From Chloroflexota bacterium (lineage in GTDB: Bacteria; Chloroflexota; Dehalococcoidia; Tepidiformales; Tepidiformaceae): a stretch of 64,000 bases of DNA. Numbering within the stretch: the stretch's first letter is position 1; every line of letters begins with the position of its first letter. The position numbers were made by a program, and so were the translations under genes. A model generated the notes under the pieces. The model did no database searches and was not told where the DNA came from. It worked only from the letters and a program-made list of their open reading frames with translations. Below, piece after piece: positions 35,141 through 43,522 of this stretch. The stretch is taken from assembly GCA_026705605.1 (NCBI GenBank), contig JAPPAK010000006.1, forward strand, positions 124,001 through 188,000. The letters run 5' to 3'.

Positions 35141-35629
35141 ATGGAAGTCGATTCCTTCGCGGACATCGCCGAGCAGTTCAACGATCGCGTCAACCGCCTC
35201 GTCTGGTGCACCGTCACCACCATCGACCGCAAGGGACGCCCCCGCTCCCGCATCCTCCACCCCGTCTGGGAGGGCTCCACCGGCTGGATCGCCACCGGCC
35301 GCACGTCCCTCAAGTCGAAGCACATCGCGGAGAACCCCTACGTCTCCGTCACCTATTTTGACCTGCCCGCCGGCAACCCCCTCGGCCAGCAGCAGATATA
35401 CGCTGAGTGCAAGGCCGAGTGGGACGACGACCCCGCCGAGAAGCAGCGCGTCTGGGACCTCATCAAGAACGCGCCCCCGCCCGTCGGCTACGACCCGGCG
35501 ATGTTCTTCCAGAGCGTCGAGAATCCCGAGTTCGGCGCCCTCAAGCTCATCCCCTGGCGGGTCGAGCTTTCGGCCCTGAGCGACCTGATGACCGGCGCGG
35601 AGCCGAAGATCTGGCGCCAGGACGCCTAG
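35141..35629 (+). CDS. Pyridoxamine 5'-phosphate oxidase-fold flavoprotein
   Basis: 162 residues from the ATG after GGAGG; an upstream in-frame GTG seven codons earlier lacks support. LVWCTVTTIDRKGRPRSRILHPVWEGSTGWIATG is the FMN-binding strand pair of the split-barrel fold, followed by KSKHIAENPYVSVTYFD. These proteins bind FMN or F420 and reduce or detoxify varied substrates. The WDLIKNAPPPVGYDPAMFF region is a feature of a subgroup with unknown role. Confidence 0.85.
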   Translation: MEVDSFADIAEQFNDRVNRLVWCTVTTIDRKGRPRSRILHPVWEGSTGWIATGRTSLKSKHIAENPYVSVTYFDLPAGNPLGQQQIYAECKAEWDDDPAEKQRVWDLIKNAPPPVGYDPAMFFQSVENPEFGALKLIPWRVELSALSDLMTGAEPKIWRQDA

Positions 35630-35678
35630 GCGTTCAACCGCGGGCGCTCCAGTGCCTCTCATCAAGGAGGCCTGAACC

Positions 35679-36329
35679 ATGGAAGAGATCGTTCCTGCCG
35701 AGCTCGAGGAGTACGCGGCCGCCAGCACGACGCCCGAACCCGCCCTGCTCCAGGAGGTCGCCCGCAAGACCGAGGCGCTCGGCGAACGCGCGCGCATGCT
35801 CACCGGGCGGCTCGAGGGGCGGCTGCTGAACTTCCTCGTCGGCCTCGTCCAGCCCCGGCAGGTCCTCGAGATAGGTTGCTTCACGGGCTACTCCGCCCTC
35901 TCCATGGCCGAGGCGCTCCCCGAGGGCGGCAAGCTCTACACCTGCGAGATCAGCCGCGAACACGCCGACATCGCCCAGGCCAACTTCGACCGCAGCCCCG
36001 TCGGCGACCGCATCGAGCTTCGCTTCGGCCCCGCGCTCGACACCATCGCGGAGCTCGACGGTCCCTTCGGCTTCGTCTTCGTCGATGCCGACAAGGCCAA
36101 CTACCCCGCCTACTACGAGGCCGTCCTGCCGAAGCTCGCCGAGGGCGGCCTCATCGCCTTCGACAACGTCCTCTGGTCCGGCCGCGTCCTCGACGGCGCC
36201 GACCAGACCGCCGACACGAAGGCCATCCGCGCCCTCAACCAGCAGCTTGCCCGCGACGAGCGCGTCGAGGTGGTCATGCTCACCGTCCGCGACGGCCTCA
36301 CGCTCGTCCGCCGCCGGTCCAGCCACTGA
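35679..36329 (+). CDS. SAM-dependent O-methyltransferase (caffeoyl-CoA type)
   Basis: 216 residues with a strong AAGGAGG ribosome site. VLEIGCFTGYSALSMAEALPEGG is the SAM loop; FVFVDADKANYPAYYEAVLPKL holds the metal-binding Asp pair; GLIAFDNVLWSGRV is typical of the cation-dependent family. The first 30 residues (PAELEEYAAASTTPEP) match the lid region. Small phenolic substrates are usual, but the actual one is unknown. Follows the split-barrel flavoprotein on the same strand. Confidence 0.9.
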   Translation: MEEIVPAELEEYAAASTTPEPALLQEVARKTEALGERARMLTGRLEGRLLNFLVGLVQPRQVLEIGCFTGYSALSMAEALPEGGKLYTCEISREHADIAQANFDRSPVGDRIELRFGPALDTIAELDGPFGFVFVDADKANYPAYYEAVLPKLAEGGLIAFDNVLWSGRVLDGADQTADTKAIRALNQQLARDERVEVVMLTVRDGLTLVRRRSSH

Positions 36330-36396
36330 CCGCAAAACGGCCTAAGCTAGCAGCACGAGACAGAAGACAGCCGCCGGGCAGGCGCGGGAGTAGGTC

Positions 36397-37296
36397 ATGA
36401 GCGAAAACGGAGCGAGCGAGCGCGGAACCTGGACGGTCAAAGCCGGCCTGGCCCAGATGCTCAAGGGCGGCGTCATCATGGACGTTGTATCGCCCGAGCA
36501 TGCCCGCATCGCCGAGGAAGCCGGCGCCTGCGCCGTCATGGCCCTCGAGCGCGTCCCCGCCGACATCCGCAAGGACGGCGGCGTCGCCCGCATGAGCGAC
36601 CCCGAGATCATCGTGCGCATCACCGAGGCCGTCAGCATCCCCGTCATGGCCAAGGCCCGCATCGGCCACTTCGTCGAGGCCGGTGTCCTCCAGGCCCTCG
36701 GCGTCGACTACATCGACGAGTCCGAGGTGCTCACGCCCGCCGACGAGGCCCACCACATCAACAAGCACGAGTTCACCGTGCCCTTCGTCTGTGGCTGCCG
36801 CGACCTGGGCGAAGCCCTCCGCCGCATCGCCGAGGGCGCCGCCATGATCCGTACCAAGGGCGAGGCCGGCACCGGCGACATCGTCGAGGCCGTGCGCCAC
36901 ATGCGCGCCGTGCAGGACGAGATCCGCCGCCTCCGCAATCTCTCCGAGGACGAGGTCTACACCGCCTCCAAGAACCTCGGCGCCCCCGTCGAGCTCGTGC
37001 AGCGCGTCCGCGACGAAGGCCGTCTGCCCGTCGTCAACTTCGCCGCCGGGGGAGTCGCCACGCCCGCCGACGCCGCCCTGATGATGCGGCTCGGCGCCGA
37101 CGGCGTCTTCGTCGGCTCCGGCATCTTCAAGTCCGAGAACCCGCCCGCCGTCGCCAACGCCATCGTCCAGGCCGTCACCCACTACGAGGACGACGAGCTT
37201 CTCGCGCAGGTCTCGCGCGGACTCGGCGCCGCCATGCGCGGCCTCTCCGTCGCCTCCCTCCCGGAGGAAGAGGTCCTCGCCAAAAGGGGTTGGTAG
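36397..37296 (+). CDS. pdxS: Pyridoxal 5'-phosphate synthase, synthase subunit
   Basis: 299 residues. Makes PLP from ribose 5-phosphate, glyceraldehyde 3-phosphate and ammonia. [11 protein letters not shown] near residue 21 has the Asp; [34 protein letters not shown] and [14 protein letters not shown] are conserved blocks; [17 protein letters not shown] and GSGIFKS form the phosphate site. All match PdxS. The glutaminase partner pdxT is not next to it, unlike in most genomes. Confidence 0.97.
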   Translation: MSENGASERGTWTVKAGLAQMLKGGVIMDVVSPEHARIAEEAGACAVMALERVPADIRKDGGVARMSDPEIIVRITEAVSIPVMAKARIGHFVEAGVLQALGVDYIDESEVLTPADEAHHINKHEFTVPFVCGCRDLGEALRRIAEGAAMIRTKGEAGTGDIVEAVRHMRAVQDEIRRLRNLSEDEVYTASKNLGAPVELVQRVRDEGRLPVVNFAAGGVATPADAALMMRLGADGVFVGSGIFKSENPPAVANAIVQAVTHYEDDELLAQVSRGLGAAMRGLSVASLPEEEVLAKRGW

Positions 37297-37311
37297 GCCG
37301 GGAACCCACAT

Positions 37312-37695
37312 TTAGATCGGGATGCTCACCAGCCGACCGCTCCTTGCAATGCGGTAGATGAACGGCGGTTCGGCGTTTCCCACGGCCTCGATCCGGTCCC
37401 ACGCCTTCGCCAGCACCCGCAATTGCTCCCACTGCGAGGCGTCAGCTCCCCACAAGTAGAAGACTCCCACGCGGTGGGTGCGGATGGCTTCAAGCTCCAC
37501 ATCCATGAGGTGGTGTCGGTAGTCCTGCCCGATCGCCAGCCAGCCTCGTTGGCCGACCTCGGCAAGCCACTCGTCGTCCGGGGTGTTCTGCGCGAAGTGA
37601 TTGTCGTGCAGCTCAACCGTGGCGGGGAACCCTCGAACACGTCGGAGAGTCCGGCCCAGACCCTTACCGAGGCTTCGGTCGAAGAACAGGATCAA
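37312..37695 (-). CDS. VapC45-like PIN-like toxin candidate
   Basis: 127 residues. ILFFDRSLGKGLGRTLRRV at the start carries the first acidic residue of the PIN-like fold; LHDNHFAQNTPDDEWLAEVG holds the next acidic positions; LAIGQDYRHH follows, and VGVFYLWG, IEAVGNAEPPFIYRI end the protein. The layout and length resemble VapC45 (Rv2019) of Mycobacterium tuberculosis. Its start overlaps the stop of the upstream DUF433 gene by 4 bases. Predicted to be an RNA-cleaving toxin; assignment by family pattern. Confidence 0.78.
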   Translation of the reverse strand: MILFFDRSLGKGLGRTLRRVRGFPATVELHDNHFAQNTPDDEWLAEVGQRGWLAIGQDYRHHLMDVELEAIRTHRVGVFYLWGADASQWEQLRVLAKAWDRIEAVGNAEPPFIYRIARSGRLVSIPI

Positions 37696-38366
37696 GCCGC
37701 CATACCCTCGAACTCCAGGGCGGCGATCACTTGCTCCACCTTCAGGTCAAAGTCGTCGACGATGTCGTCCAGAGTCTCGCCTGCTTCCCGCCGACCCTTG
37801 ATCGCCCAGGTGGGGATCCCATCGATGGCTGGTGCCCCGAATGCGATTCGCGGGTCTATCAGAATCGGGGACTCCTTTCCCCGAACGTGCCACTGCACGA
37901 CGACGTCCCCTTCCCCGTACTCGAACTCGGGAAGGAATTCGTCCCACGCACGCTGGCCCCACTTGCTAGCGACGATTGCCCCCTCCTCATCGCCCGGGAG
38001 AACGTCTTCGAGGTTGAGGAGCAGTTCCCGTCCTGCTCGTGCGAATTCCAGCTGTGCAAAGGGGTACTCGCACTCGAACTGCTGGGCGGCGTAGTCCCGC
38101 GCAGTTCGCACTGCCTTCAGGGACACTCCCTTGCGGCGAAAGGCTGCAACAACGGCCACTTCGATGAGTTGGAAGTAAGACAGCGCCTCGCGGGGCTCGC
38201 GCTCTGGCATGCCGGCCGCGCCTGCCTCGGTTCCGTGGTGCCAACGGGTTACTGTCTGCCGCGTTGTCTGGGCGTACCTGGCGGCGGCACCAACCCGGTA
38301 GGCGGGCAGGTAGAGCCTCCGTCTCCAAGGCTCGACGGCAGGTGCGTGTACAACTGTCCCCGCCAT
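37692..38366 (-). CDS. VapB45-like DUF433 antitoxin candidate
   Basis: 224 residues from ATG with GGGAGG upstream. The N-terminal HTH region (YLPAYRVGAAARYAQTTRQTVTRW, near residues 19-42) resembles a MerR-like DNA-binding helix pair. The C-terminal DUF433 domain has ILIDPRIAFGAPAIDGIPTWAI and a final IAALEFE helix. The two-domain layout and length match VapB45 (Rv2018). It is upstream of the PIN-like gene with 4-base overlap, the classical antitoxin-first order. Confidence 0.8.
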   Translation of the reverse strand: MAGTVVHAPAVEPWRRRLYLPAYRVGAAARYAQTTRQTVTRWHHGTEAGAAGMPEREPREALSYFQLIEVAVVAAFRRKGVSLKAVRTARDYAAQQFECEYPFAQLEFARAGRELLLNLEDVLPGDEEGAIVASKWGQRAWDEFLPEFEYGEGDVVVQWHVRGKESPILIDPRIAFGAPAIDGIPTWAIKGRREAGETLDDIVDDFDLKVEQVIAALEFEGMAA

Positions 38367-38437
38367 GATGGTCCTCCCGCCGGGAATGCTCCTGCCCATG
38401 GTAAATCACCCGTGGCGTAGGCCTGAGTGCAGGCCCC

Positions 38438-40882
38438 CTACGCCGGTCTCCCGCGAAGCCGGTCCTTCCTGCCCGGTGTGGCCAGCAGGAAGGCGATGAT
38501 CTCGCGCCAGTGGTGGCTCACGTAGTACTGGCCGGCCAGCGCCGCCGCCGTCCCCACGCCCACGACCGCCCACTCGCCCGCGTTGATAGGGGAGAAGTCG
38601 AAGAAGTCGCGCAGCCACGGCGTGTACACCGTCAGGACGAGCAGGAACCCCAGCAGCCCGCCGAGGAACAGCGTCATCACTGGACGCGTCAGGCTGCGGA
38701 AGGACGCTCCCTGGAAGCCCAGCACCTCGATCATGAAGCCGATGCTGGTGAACCCGATCACCAGCGACACCAGCGTTCGCGATTCCTCCACGCCCTGGCT
38801 GAACGCCCACTCCACGAAGACCTGCACGATCATCGCCACGATGGCCAGCGAGATGCCGGCCGGCAGGGCGAAGCGCAGGACGTTCGTGAGGAAGTCCTTG
38901 CCCGCGTTCGGCGGCGGGATGCTGATCGAGATGAAGACCGCCGGGATGCCCAGCGCCAGTGTCGCCGTCAGCGACCCGTGCCGTGGCAGGAAGGGGAAGT
39001 CCAGGCCCAGAAGGCTCGTCGCGAAGATGAGGAGGTAGGCGTACACGCTCTTCGCCATGAAGAGCTTGCTCAGCCGGGCCGAGTTCCCCAGCACGAACGT
39101 CGCCTCCTGCGCCCCCCGGATGAGCGCCGAGAATGAGTCCCGCACCAGCACGATTCCGGCCACCCCTCGCGCCGTCGAGGTGCCCGATTCCATCGCCACG
39201 GCGATGTCGGCCGCCCGCAACGCGTGCACGTCGTTGGCCCCGTCGCCCACCATCGCCACGAAGCGTCCCTGTTCCCGCAGGGCTTCCACGATGCGGCTCT
39301 TCTGCTGCGGGGAGATGCGCCCGAAGATGCTGTGCGACTCAACCGCCTCAGCGAACGCGTCCCCGGAGAGCCTTTCCAGGTCCGGCCCAGAGATCGCCCC
39401 GCCCGGCGTCACGATGCGGAGCTGCTGGAGCAGCGCCGCCACCGTCTGCGGGTTGTCACCGCTGATGATCTTCGGCTCGATGCCGAGCTGTTCCATCAGC
39501 CGGAACGCTTCCTTCACCTCCGGACGCAGAACGTCTCCGATGGTGATGAGTGCGAGCGGGCGCACGTTCACGAGCGGCGCGTCCGGGTCTGGCAGCGCCG
39601 TCACCTCCGCGAACGCCACCCCCCGCAGGCCCCTCGCGCTCGCCGACTCGTACGCCGCCAGCAGCTCGTCCGCCTGCCCCACCGAGATGAGCGCTTCCGG
39701 CGCGCCCAGCACGAACGTCCGCCGCTCGGGGCCCGCCGACAGCTGTACCGCGCTCCAGCGCCGCGCCGAGCTGAACGGCACCTGCGCGTCCGGAACCGCT
39801 GCGTTCTTCCCTCCCGAGAAGCGGTCCGCCAGGGCCGACGCCGTCTTGCTCTCGTCCGCCGTGGCCGACGCGAACGCCCCCAGCCACCCCTCCAGCCCCG
39901 AGACCCCGGGCGCCCACGTGACCCCCTGCACCGTGAGCCGGTGCGCCGTCAGCGTGCCCGTCTTGTCGAGGCAGACCACGTCCGCGTAGTTGAGCGCCTC
40001 AACCGCCTGGATGTCCTGCACGATCGCCCCCGCCCGCGACACCCGCACCGCCCCCACCGCGAACGCGACCGTCATCCCCAGCAGCAGCCCCACCGGCACG
40101 ACCGTCGTGACCGTCGCCGTCGTCGCCTTGAGCGACTCCGCCAGGCCCCGGTCGTCGACGCTGTACGAGATCAGCAGCGCCAGCGTCAGCACGATCGTCG
40201 CGCCCACCAGCACCCGCAGCAGCCGCCTCATGTGGATCTGCAGCGGCGTCATGCGCCGCACGAGCTGCCGCGCGTCTGACGTCAGCTTGAGCGCGTACGC
40301 CTCGTTCCCGACCCGCTCCGCGGTGTAGTACAGGTCTCCCGCCACGCAGAACGACCCCGACAGCAGCTCGTCCCCCGGAGCCTTCCGGATCGAGTCCGCC
40401 TCGCCCGTCAGGAGCGACTCGTCGACCTCCGCCGCCCGCCCCGTTACCGGCCCGTCCGCCACCACCTGGTCCCCCGGCAGGAGGTGCACGACGTCCCCCC
40501 GCACCACCTCCTCCGCCGGGACCTCGCGCTCCTCGCCCCCCCGCACCACCCGCGCCCGCGGCGCCGTCAGCGCCACCAGCGACCGCAGCGTCCGTACCGC
40601 GTGCAGCTCCTGGTACGTCGAGACGACCACGTTCGCGAACACGACCACCCCCACGAACAGCCCGTCCCGGAACTCCCCCACCACCAGCAGCGCCACGACC
40701 ATCGCGAACAGGACCACGTTGAAGAACGTGAGCGCGTTCGACCGCACCACGTCCCAGTCCGTGCGTTGCCGCGTCGTATCGACGTTCCCCTCCCCCGCCT
40801 CCAGCCGCCGCGCCGCCTCCGCCTCCGTCAGCCCCGTGCCCGGACCAAGCCCCTCGCTCACACCGACCGCCGCGCTCGCCAT
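38438..40882 (-). CDS. P-type cation-transporting ATPase (CtpE-like)
   Basis: 814 residues. ATP-driven cation pump. DKTGTLT with the phosphorylated Asp at residue 306, DESLLTGEAD near residue 154 (actuator TGE), and GDGANDVHALRAADIAVAM in the hinge. About ten membrane helices, in pattern 2-2-6. The M4 ion-site motif reads VVPVGLLL (261-268) where most P2 pumps have PEGL; the mycobacterial CtpE has a similar altered motif, so this group is the best match (calcium reported for CtpE). No metal-binding N-terminal domain. Confidence 0.88.
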   Translation of the reverse strand: MASAAVGVSEGLGPGTGLTEAEAARRLEAGEGNVDTTRQRTDWDVVRSNALTFFNVVLFAMVVALLVVGEFRDGLFVGVVVFANVVVSTYQELHAVRTLRSLVALTAPRARVVRGGEEREVPAEEVVRGDVVHLLPGDQVVADGPVTGRAAEVDESLLTGEADSIRKAPGDELLSGSFCVAGDLYYTAERVGNEAYALKLTSDARQLVRRMTPLQIHMRRLLRVLVGATIVLTLALLISYSVDDRGLAESLKATTATVTTVVPVGLLLGMTVAFAVGAVRVSRAGAIVQDIQAVEALNYADVVCLDKTGTLTAHRLTVQGVTWAPGVSGLEGWLGAFASATADESKTASALADRFSGGKNAAVPDAQVPFSSARRWSAVQLSAGPERRTFVLGAPEALISVGQADELLAAYESASARGLRGVAFAEVTALPDPDAPLVNVRPLALITIGDVLRPEVKEAFRLMEQLGIEPKIISGDNPQTVAALLQQLRIVTPGGAISGPDLERLSGDAFAEAVESHSIFGRISPQQKSRIVEALREQGRFVAMVGDGANDVHALRAADIAVAMESGTSTARGVAGIVLVRDSFSALIRGAQEATFVLGNSARLSKLFMAKSVYAYLLIFATSLLGLDFPFLPRHGSLTATLALGIPAVFISISIPPPNAGKDFLTNVLRFALPAGISLAIVAMIVQVFVEWAFSQGVEESRTLVSLVIGFTSIGFMIEVLGFQGASFRSLTRPVMTLFLGGLLGFLLVLTVYTPWLRDFFDFSPINAGEWAVVGVGTAAALAGQYYVSHHWREIIAFLLATPGRKDRLRGRPA

Positions 40883-40979
40883 ACCTTTAAGGGTAAGCGC
40901 TCAGCGCTGTTGGCTCGCCCGCTGTCCGCGAAAACATTGTTGAGGTGTTGTAATCGTCCTACAAGTGTGTCACCCTGCA

Positions 40980-41264
40980 ATGGTGATGGCCCTCACCTTC
41001 AACTCCCGCGAAGCCGTCCAGAAGCTCCTCGGCCGCGGACTCCCCGAGCCCGCCGCCGACGGCATCGTCGAAGTCGTCGAGGAAGCCACCAGCCCACTCG
41101 TGACCCGCGATATCCTCCGCGCCGAGCTCCAGGTCGTCCGGACCGAGATGGCCGAGTACCGCGCCGACATGTACCGCGCCCTCTGGACCTTCGGCGCGGG
41201 CGTTGTCGCGGCGAACGCCGGCATTGCCGTGGCCATCGTCACCCTCGCCAACGCCCTCGACTGA
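40980..41264 (+). CDS. Small coiled-coil tail-anchored protein (DUF1640-like)
   Basis: 94 residues. The first part, LTFNSREAVQKLLGRGLPEPAADGIVEVVEE, leads into a charged coiled coil (RAELQVVRTEMAEYRADMYRAL) and one membrane helix at the end. This layout resembles the DUF1640/CCDC90-type family. ATGs at 40980 and 40986 are both possible starts; no ribosome site discriminates. Next gene starts on the last base of its stop. Confidence 0.65.
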   Translation: MVMALTFNSREAVQKLLGRGLPEPAADGIVEVVEEATSPLVTRDILRAELQVVRTEMAEYRADMYRALWTFGAGVVAANAGIAVAIVTLANALD

Positions 41265-41443
41265 TGGCCACCAGCGAGCTCGTCACCCCCGAGATTCTTC
41301 ACGCCGAGTTCGCCGCGCTGCGTTCCGACGTACGTGCTGAGTTCCAGGCATTCCGCGCCGACATGTACCGAGCCTTCTGGATCCAGGGTGCGAGCATCGT
41401 CGCCATCATCGGCGCCGTCGTCGCCCTCGTGAAGCTGCTCTAG
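41264..41443 (+). CDS. Small coiled-coil tail-anchored protein, paralogue of the preceding gene
   Basis: 59 residues. PEILHAEFAALRSDVRAEFQAF is a short coiled coil, followed by RADMYRAFWIQGASIVAIIGAVVALVKLL, clearly related to RADMYRALWTFGAG of the preceding gene. Its ATG shares one base with the upstream stop. The pair may form a membrane-tethered hetero-coil. A further relative lies at 55502-55699. Confidence 0.65.
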   Translation: MATSELVTPEILHAEFAALRSDVRAEFQAFRADMYRAFWIQGASIVAIIGAVVALVKLL

Positions 41444-42048
41444 CCCCCCCACCGACCCCGCACCAGCCGCACCGCCACCGTCACCCCGCTTGCCACCCCC
41501 AGCACCACCAGCGTCCAGTAGCAGTACCCCGCCGCCGTCCCCGCCGCCGCCACCAACAGACGCACGTCCCGCGTCGCCAGCATCCCCAGCGCCGCCCCCG
41601 CCCAGCCCCCGACCCCACCGATCGGCCACACCCCTTCCGCCTCCGCCCGCGCACGGCTGTAGCTCACCGTCAGCGACCCCGCCAGCGCCAGCGCCCCCAC
41701 CACCGCCGCGTTCGGCCAGTCCTCGAAGCGCGCCGCGTACACCGTCATCCCCCCCAGGATGGCCGCGTCCGCGTAGCGGTCCGCGATCGCGTCCAGCGCC
41801 GCCCCGAAGCGCGACGTCCGCCCCGTCAGCCGCGCCAGGTCCCCGTCCACCCCGTCGATGATGCTGGCCAGCTGGATGCCGATGCCCCCCGCCACGTGCT
41901 GCCCCACCGCCACCAGCGCCCCCATCCCCAGCGAGAACGCCAGCGTGAACCATGTCGCCCCGTTCGGCGTCACCGGCGTGTGCGCGAGCCCGGCCGCCAG
42001 CGGACGGCTCAGCCGCCGGTTCACGTGTCGCGAAACAATCCCGTCCAT
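41440..42048 (-). CDS. CDP-alcohol phosphatidyltransferase
   Basis: 202 residues from ATG. The integral membrane enzyme family that moves a phosphatidyl or similar group from a CDP-alcohol to an alcohol. DGVDGDLARLTGRTS followed by RFGAALDAIADRYAD gives the D-x2-DG-x2-AR-x8-G-x3-D-x3-D motif complete. About six helices. The acceptor (glycerol phosphate, inositol phosphate or serine) cannot be told. It converges with the small coiled-coil genes with a 4-base overlap. Confidence 0.88.
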   Translation of the reverse strand: MDGIVSRHVNRRLSRPLAAGLAHTPVTPNGATWFTLAFSLGMGALVAVGQHVAGGIGIQLASIIDGVDGDLARLTGRTSRFGAALDAIADRYADAAILGGMTVYAARFEDWPNAAVVGALALAGSLTVSYSRARAEAEGVWPIGGVGGWAGAALGMLATRDVRLLVAAAGTAAGYCYWTLVVLGVASGVTVAVRLVRGRWGG

Positions 42049-42121
42049 GGTGGTCAGTGGTCGGTCGTCGGTGGTCGGTGGGGGCATGGGGACCGATCAC
42101 CGGCCACCAACCACCGACCAC
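42049..42121. repeat. Dispersed GGTGGTCGGTG-type repeat, copy 1
   Basis: Upstream of the CDP-alcohol transferase start, runs of GGTGGTCAGTGG and GGTCGGTGGG face complementary runs (GATCACCGGCCACCAACCACCGACCAC) across a short loop, so the segment can fold into a long imperfect hairpin. Related copies occur near 42240-42265, 44751-44808, 48112-48205 and 56461-56503, always in gaps between genes. Confidence 0.65.
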
Positions 42122-42139
42122 GGGCGCGCAGCGCCCCCG

Positions 42140-42226
42140 CTACCCCATCCCGCCCAGGGACAGCCCCACCAGCAGCCCGATGAACCCCAGGCACACGACG
42201 CTCAGGACCCCGATCGTTCTCCACAT
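42140..42226 (-). CDS. Possible 28-residue membrane peptide
   Basis: A short frame reading MWRTIGVLSVVCLGFIGLL followed by VGLSLGGMG, one hydrophobic helix and little else. It lies between the excalibur-protein gene and the repeat. No ribosome site is obvious. It could be a chance frame, but the strongly hydrophobic composition is unusual for non-coding GC-rich DNA. Confidence 0.3.
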   Translation of the reverse strand: MWRTIGVLSVVCLGFIGLLVGLSLGGMG

Positions 42227-42270
42227 GCGCGCAAGTCTACTGGTGGCCGCTGCTTAGTGGTTAGTGGCCC

Positions 42271-43479
42271 CTACTGGACGTCCTGGGTGGCCGCCACGAA
42301 GCCCTCGCACACGACACCGTCGTCGTCGTCGTCGATCTCCAGGGGAACGCGGTAGTCGGGGAAGCCCTGACCGAAGCCTACGGAGCCGACCACTTGCTTG
42401 ATGTGTTGCGAAGCCTCCTGGCATGACCGGAAGGCAGTCGAGGTGAGGACGAGCTTCTGGTGGTCGGCCCACTCCTCGAACGTCTCGTAGAACTTGGCGA
42501 GGGAAATCTCGAAGACGCTCTCGAATGCGACGTTAACGTCCAGGCCGGCCTGGGTGCTGCTGTAGAACCGGAGCCAGTCGGCGAACTCGCCGTGCTCGTG
42601 GATGGTGTACAGCATCACGAGCGTCATCATGTTGTCGCTGGCCTGATCCAGGCGGATGTCCCGCGCCCGCTCGTAGAAGAGCACACGGCGGAAGCGGTCC
42701 TCCGTGATGACCGGAACCTTCCCGGTGGCGTAGTGGCTCGCGAAGTAGTCGAACGCGCCATGGCCCGCCCACTCCGGCTTGACCTCGCCCGCCCCCGCGG
42801 CGCGAACGAACCACTCCCACGCGAGCGCGAGCCGGTCGGCCCGGCATGCCGGGGTGAAGAACATGTGCTCGCCCTCCTGGAACGAGCACTCGTCGGGCAA
42901 TTCCTCGGGGCGGTATCCGAACACCTCTTCGTACCGCGTGAACATGCCGTTCCGGGAGTGGGCGATGTTGATCGTGATGTGGCCGATGTGGGTAAGGCCG
43001 TATTCGTCCAGGGCGAAGTCGATCACCCGGCGCATGTCGGTCACGATGTTCCGCCCAGCTTGGGGCGTGTCCTCCATGCCCCGCACTTCGCAGCACGGCC
43101 CCGCAATCGGTGTCTCGTCATCCGGCACTGCTTCGGGGATGGGGCGTGTGGGCCTCGTGGAGCCGATGCTGGCTTCCGGCACTTCCACCTCGACCGAGAC
43201 GGGCACGTCGACCGTCACGGTGTCGCTCAGCTGGAACCGTCCCGACTGGCTCAGCCCGCTCATGTCGAGCACTTCGCTGGTGACCCAGGCATCGGGTCCG
43301 GAATCCTCCGGACGCGTGCTGATGAACAGCTCCCCGTCGGAGATGCGGCGCCAGACGCGTACGTCCACGCTCGCCGTCGTCTCGATGGTCTGCGTGGCCG
43401 CGAATGCGCCGAATGAGCCACCGATGGCGATGGCTCCGATCAAGGCGGCGATGATTGTCCGGTTCACGCGACCAACCAT
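42271..43479 (-). CDS. Secreted protein: VRVWE domain, gluzincin-like domain, excalibur motif (copy A)
   Basis: 402 residues. An N-terminal signal or anchor (IIAALIGAIAIGGSFGAFA, 8-27) is followed by TASVDVRVWRRISDGELFISTRPEDSG, the domain shared with three other window proteins. After a Pro-rich linker comes CCEVRGMED and a long helical domain with the plan of peptidase_MA-type gluzincins (a W-x-x-GHGAFDYFASHYATG segment, then AFESVFEISLAKFYETFEEW) but without a HExxH motif. The C-terminus, RSCQEASQ to DDDDDGVVCEG, is a calcium-binding excalibur-type motif with a Cys pair. Function unknown; probably exported. Close relative of the next gene. Confidence 0.75.
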   Translation of the reverse strand: MVGRVNRTIIAALIGAIAIGGSFGAFAATQTIETTASVDVRVWRRISDGELFISTRPEDSGPDAWVTSEVLDMSGLSQSGRFQLSDTVTVDVPVSVEVEVPEASIGSTRPTRPIPEAVPDDETPIAGPCCEVRGMEDTPQAGRNIVTDMRRVIDFALDEYGLTHIGHITINIAHSRNGMFTRYEEVFGYRPEELPDECSFQEGEHMFFTPACRADRLALAWEWFVRAAGAGEVKPEWAGHGAFDYFASHYATGKVPVITEDRFRRVLFYERARDIRLDQASDNMMTLVMLYTIHEHGEFADWLRFYSSTQAGLDVNVAFESVFEISLAKFYETFEEWADHQKLVLTSTAFRSCQEASQHIKQVVGSVGFGQGFPDYRVPLEIDDDDDGVVCEGFVAATQDVQ

Positions 43480-43522
43480 ACGCCTGCCCTTTGCGGGTTA
43501 CAGGCTCCGACCTGCAGCAGTC

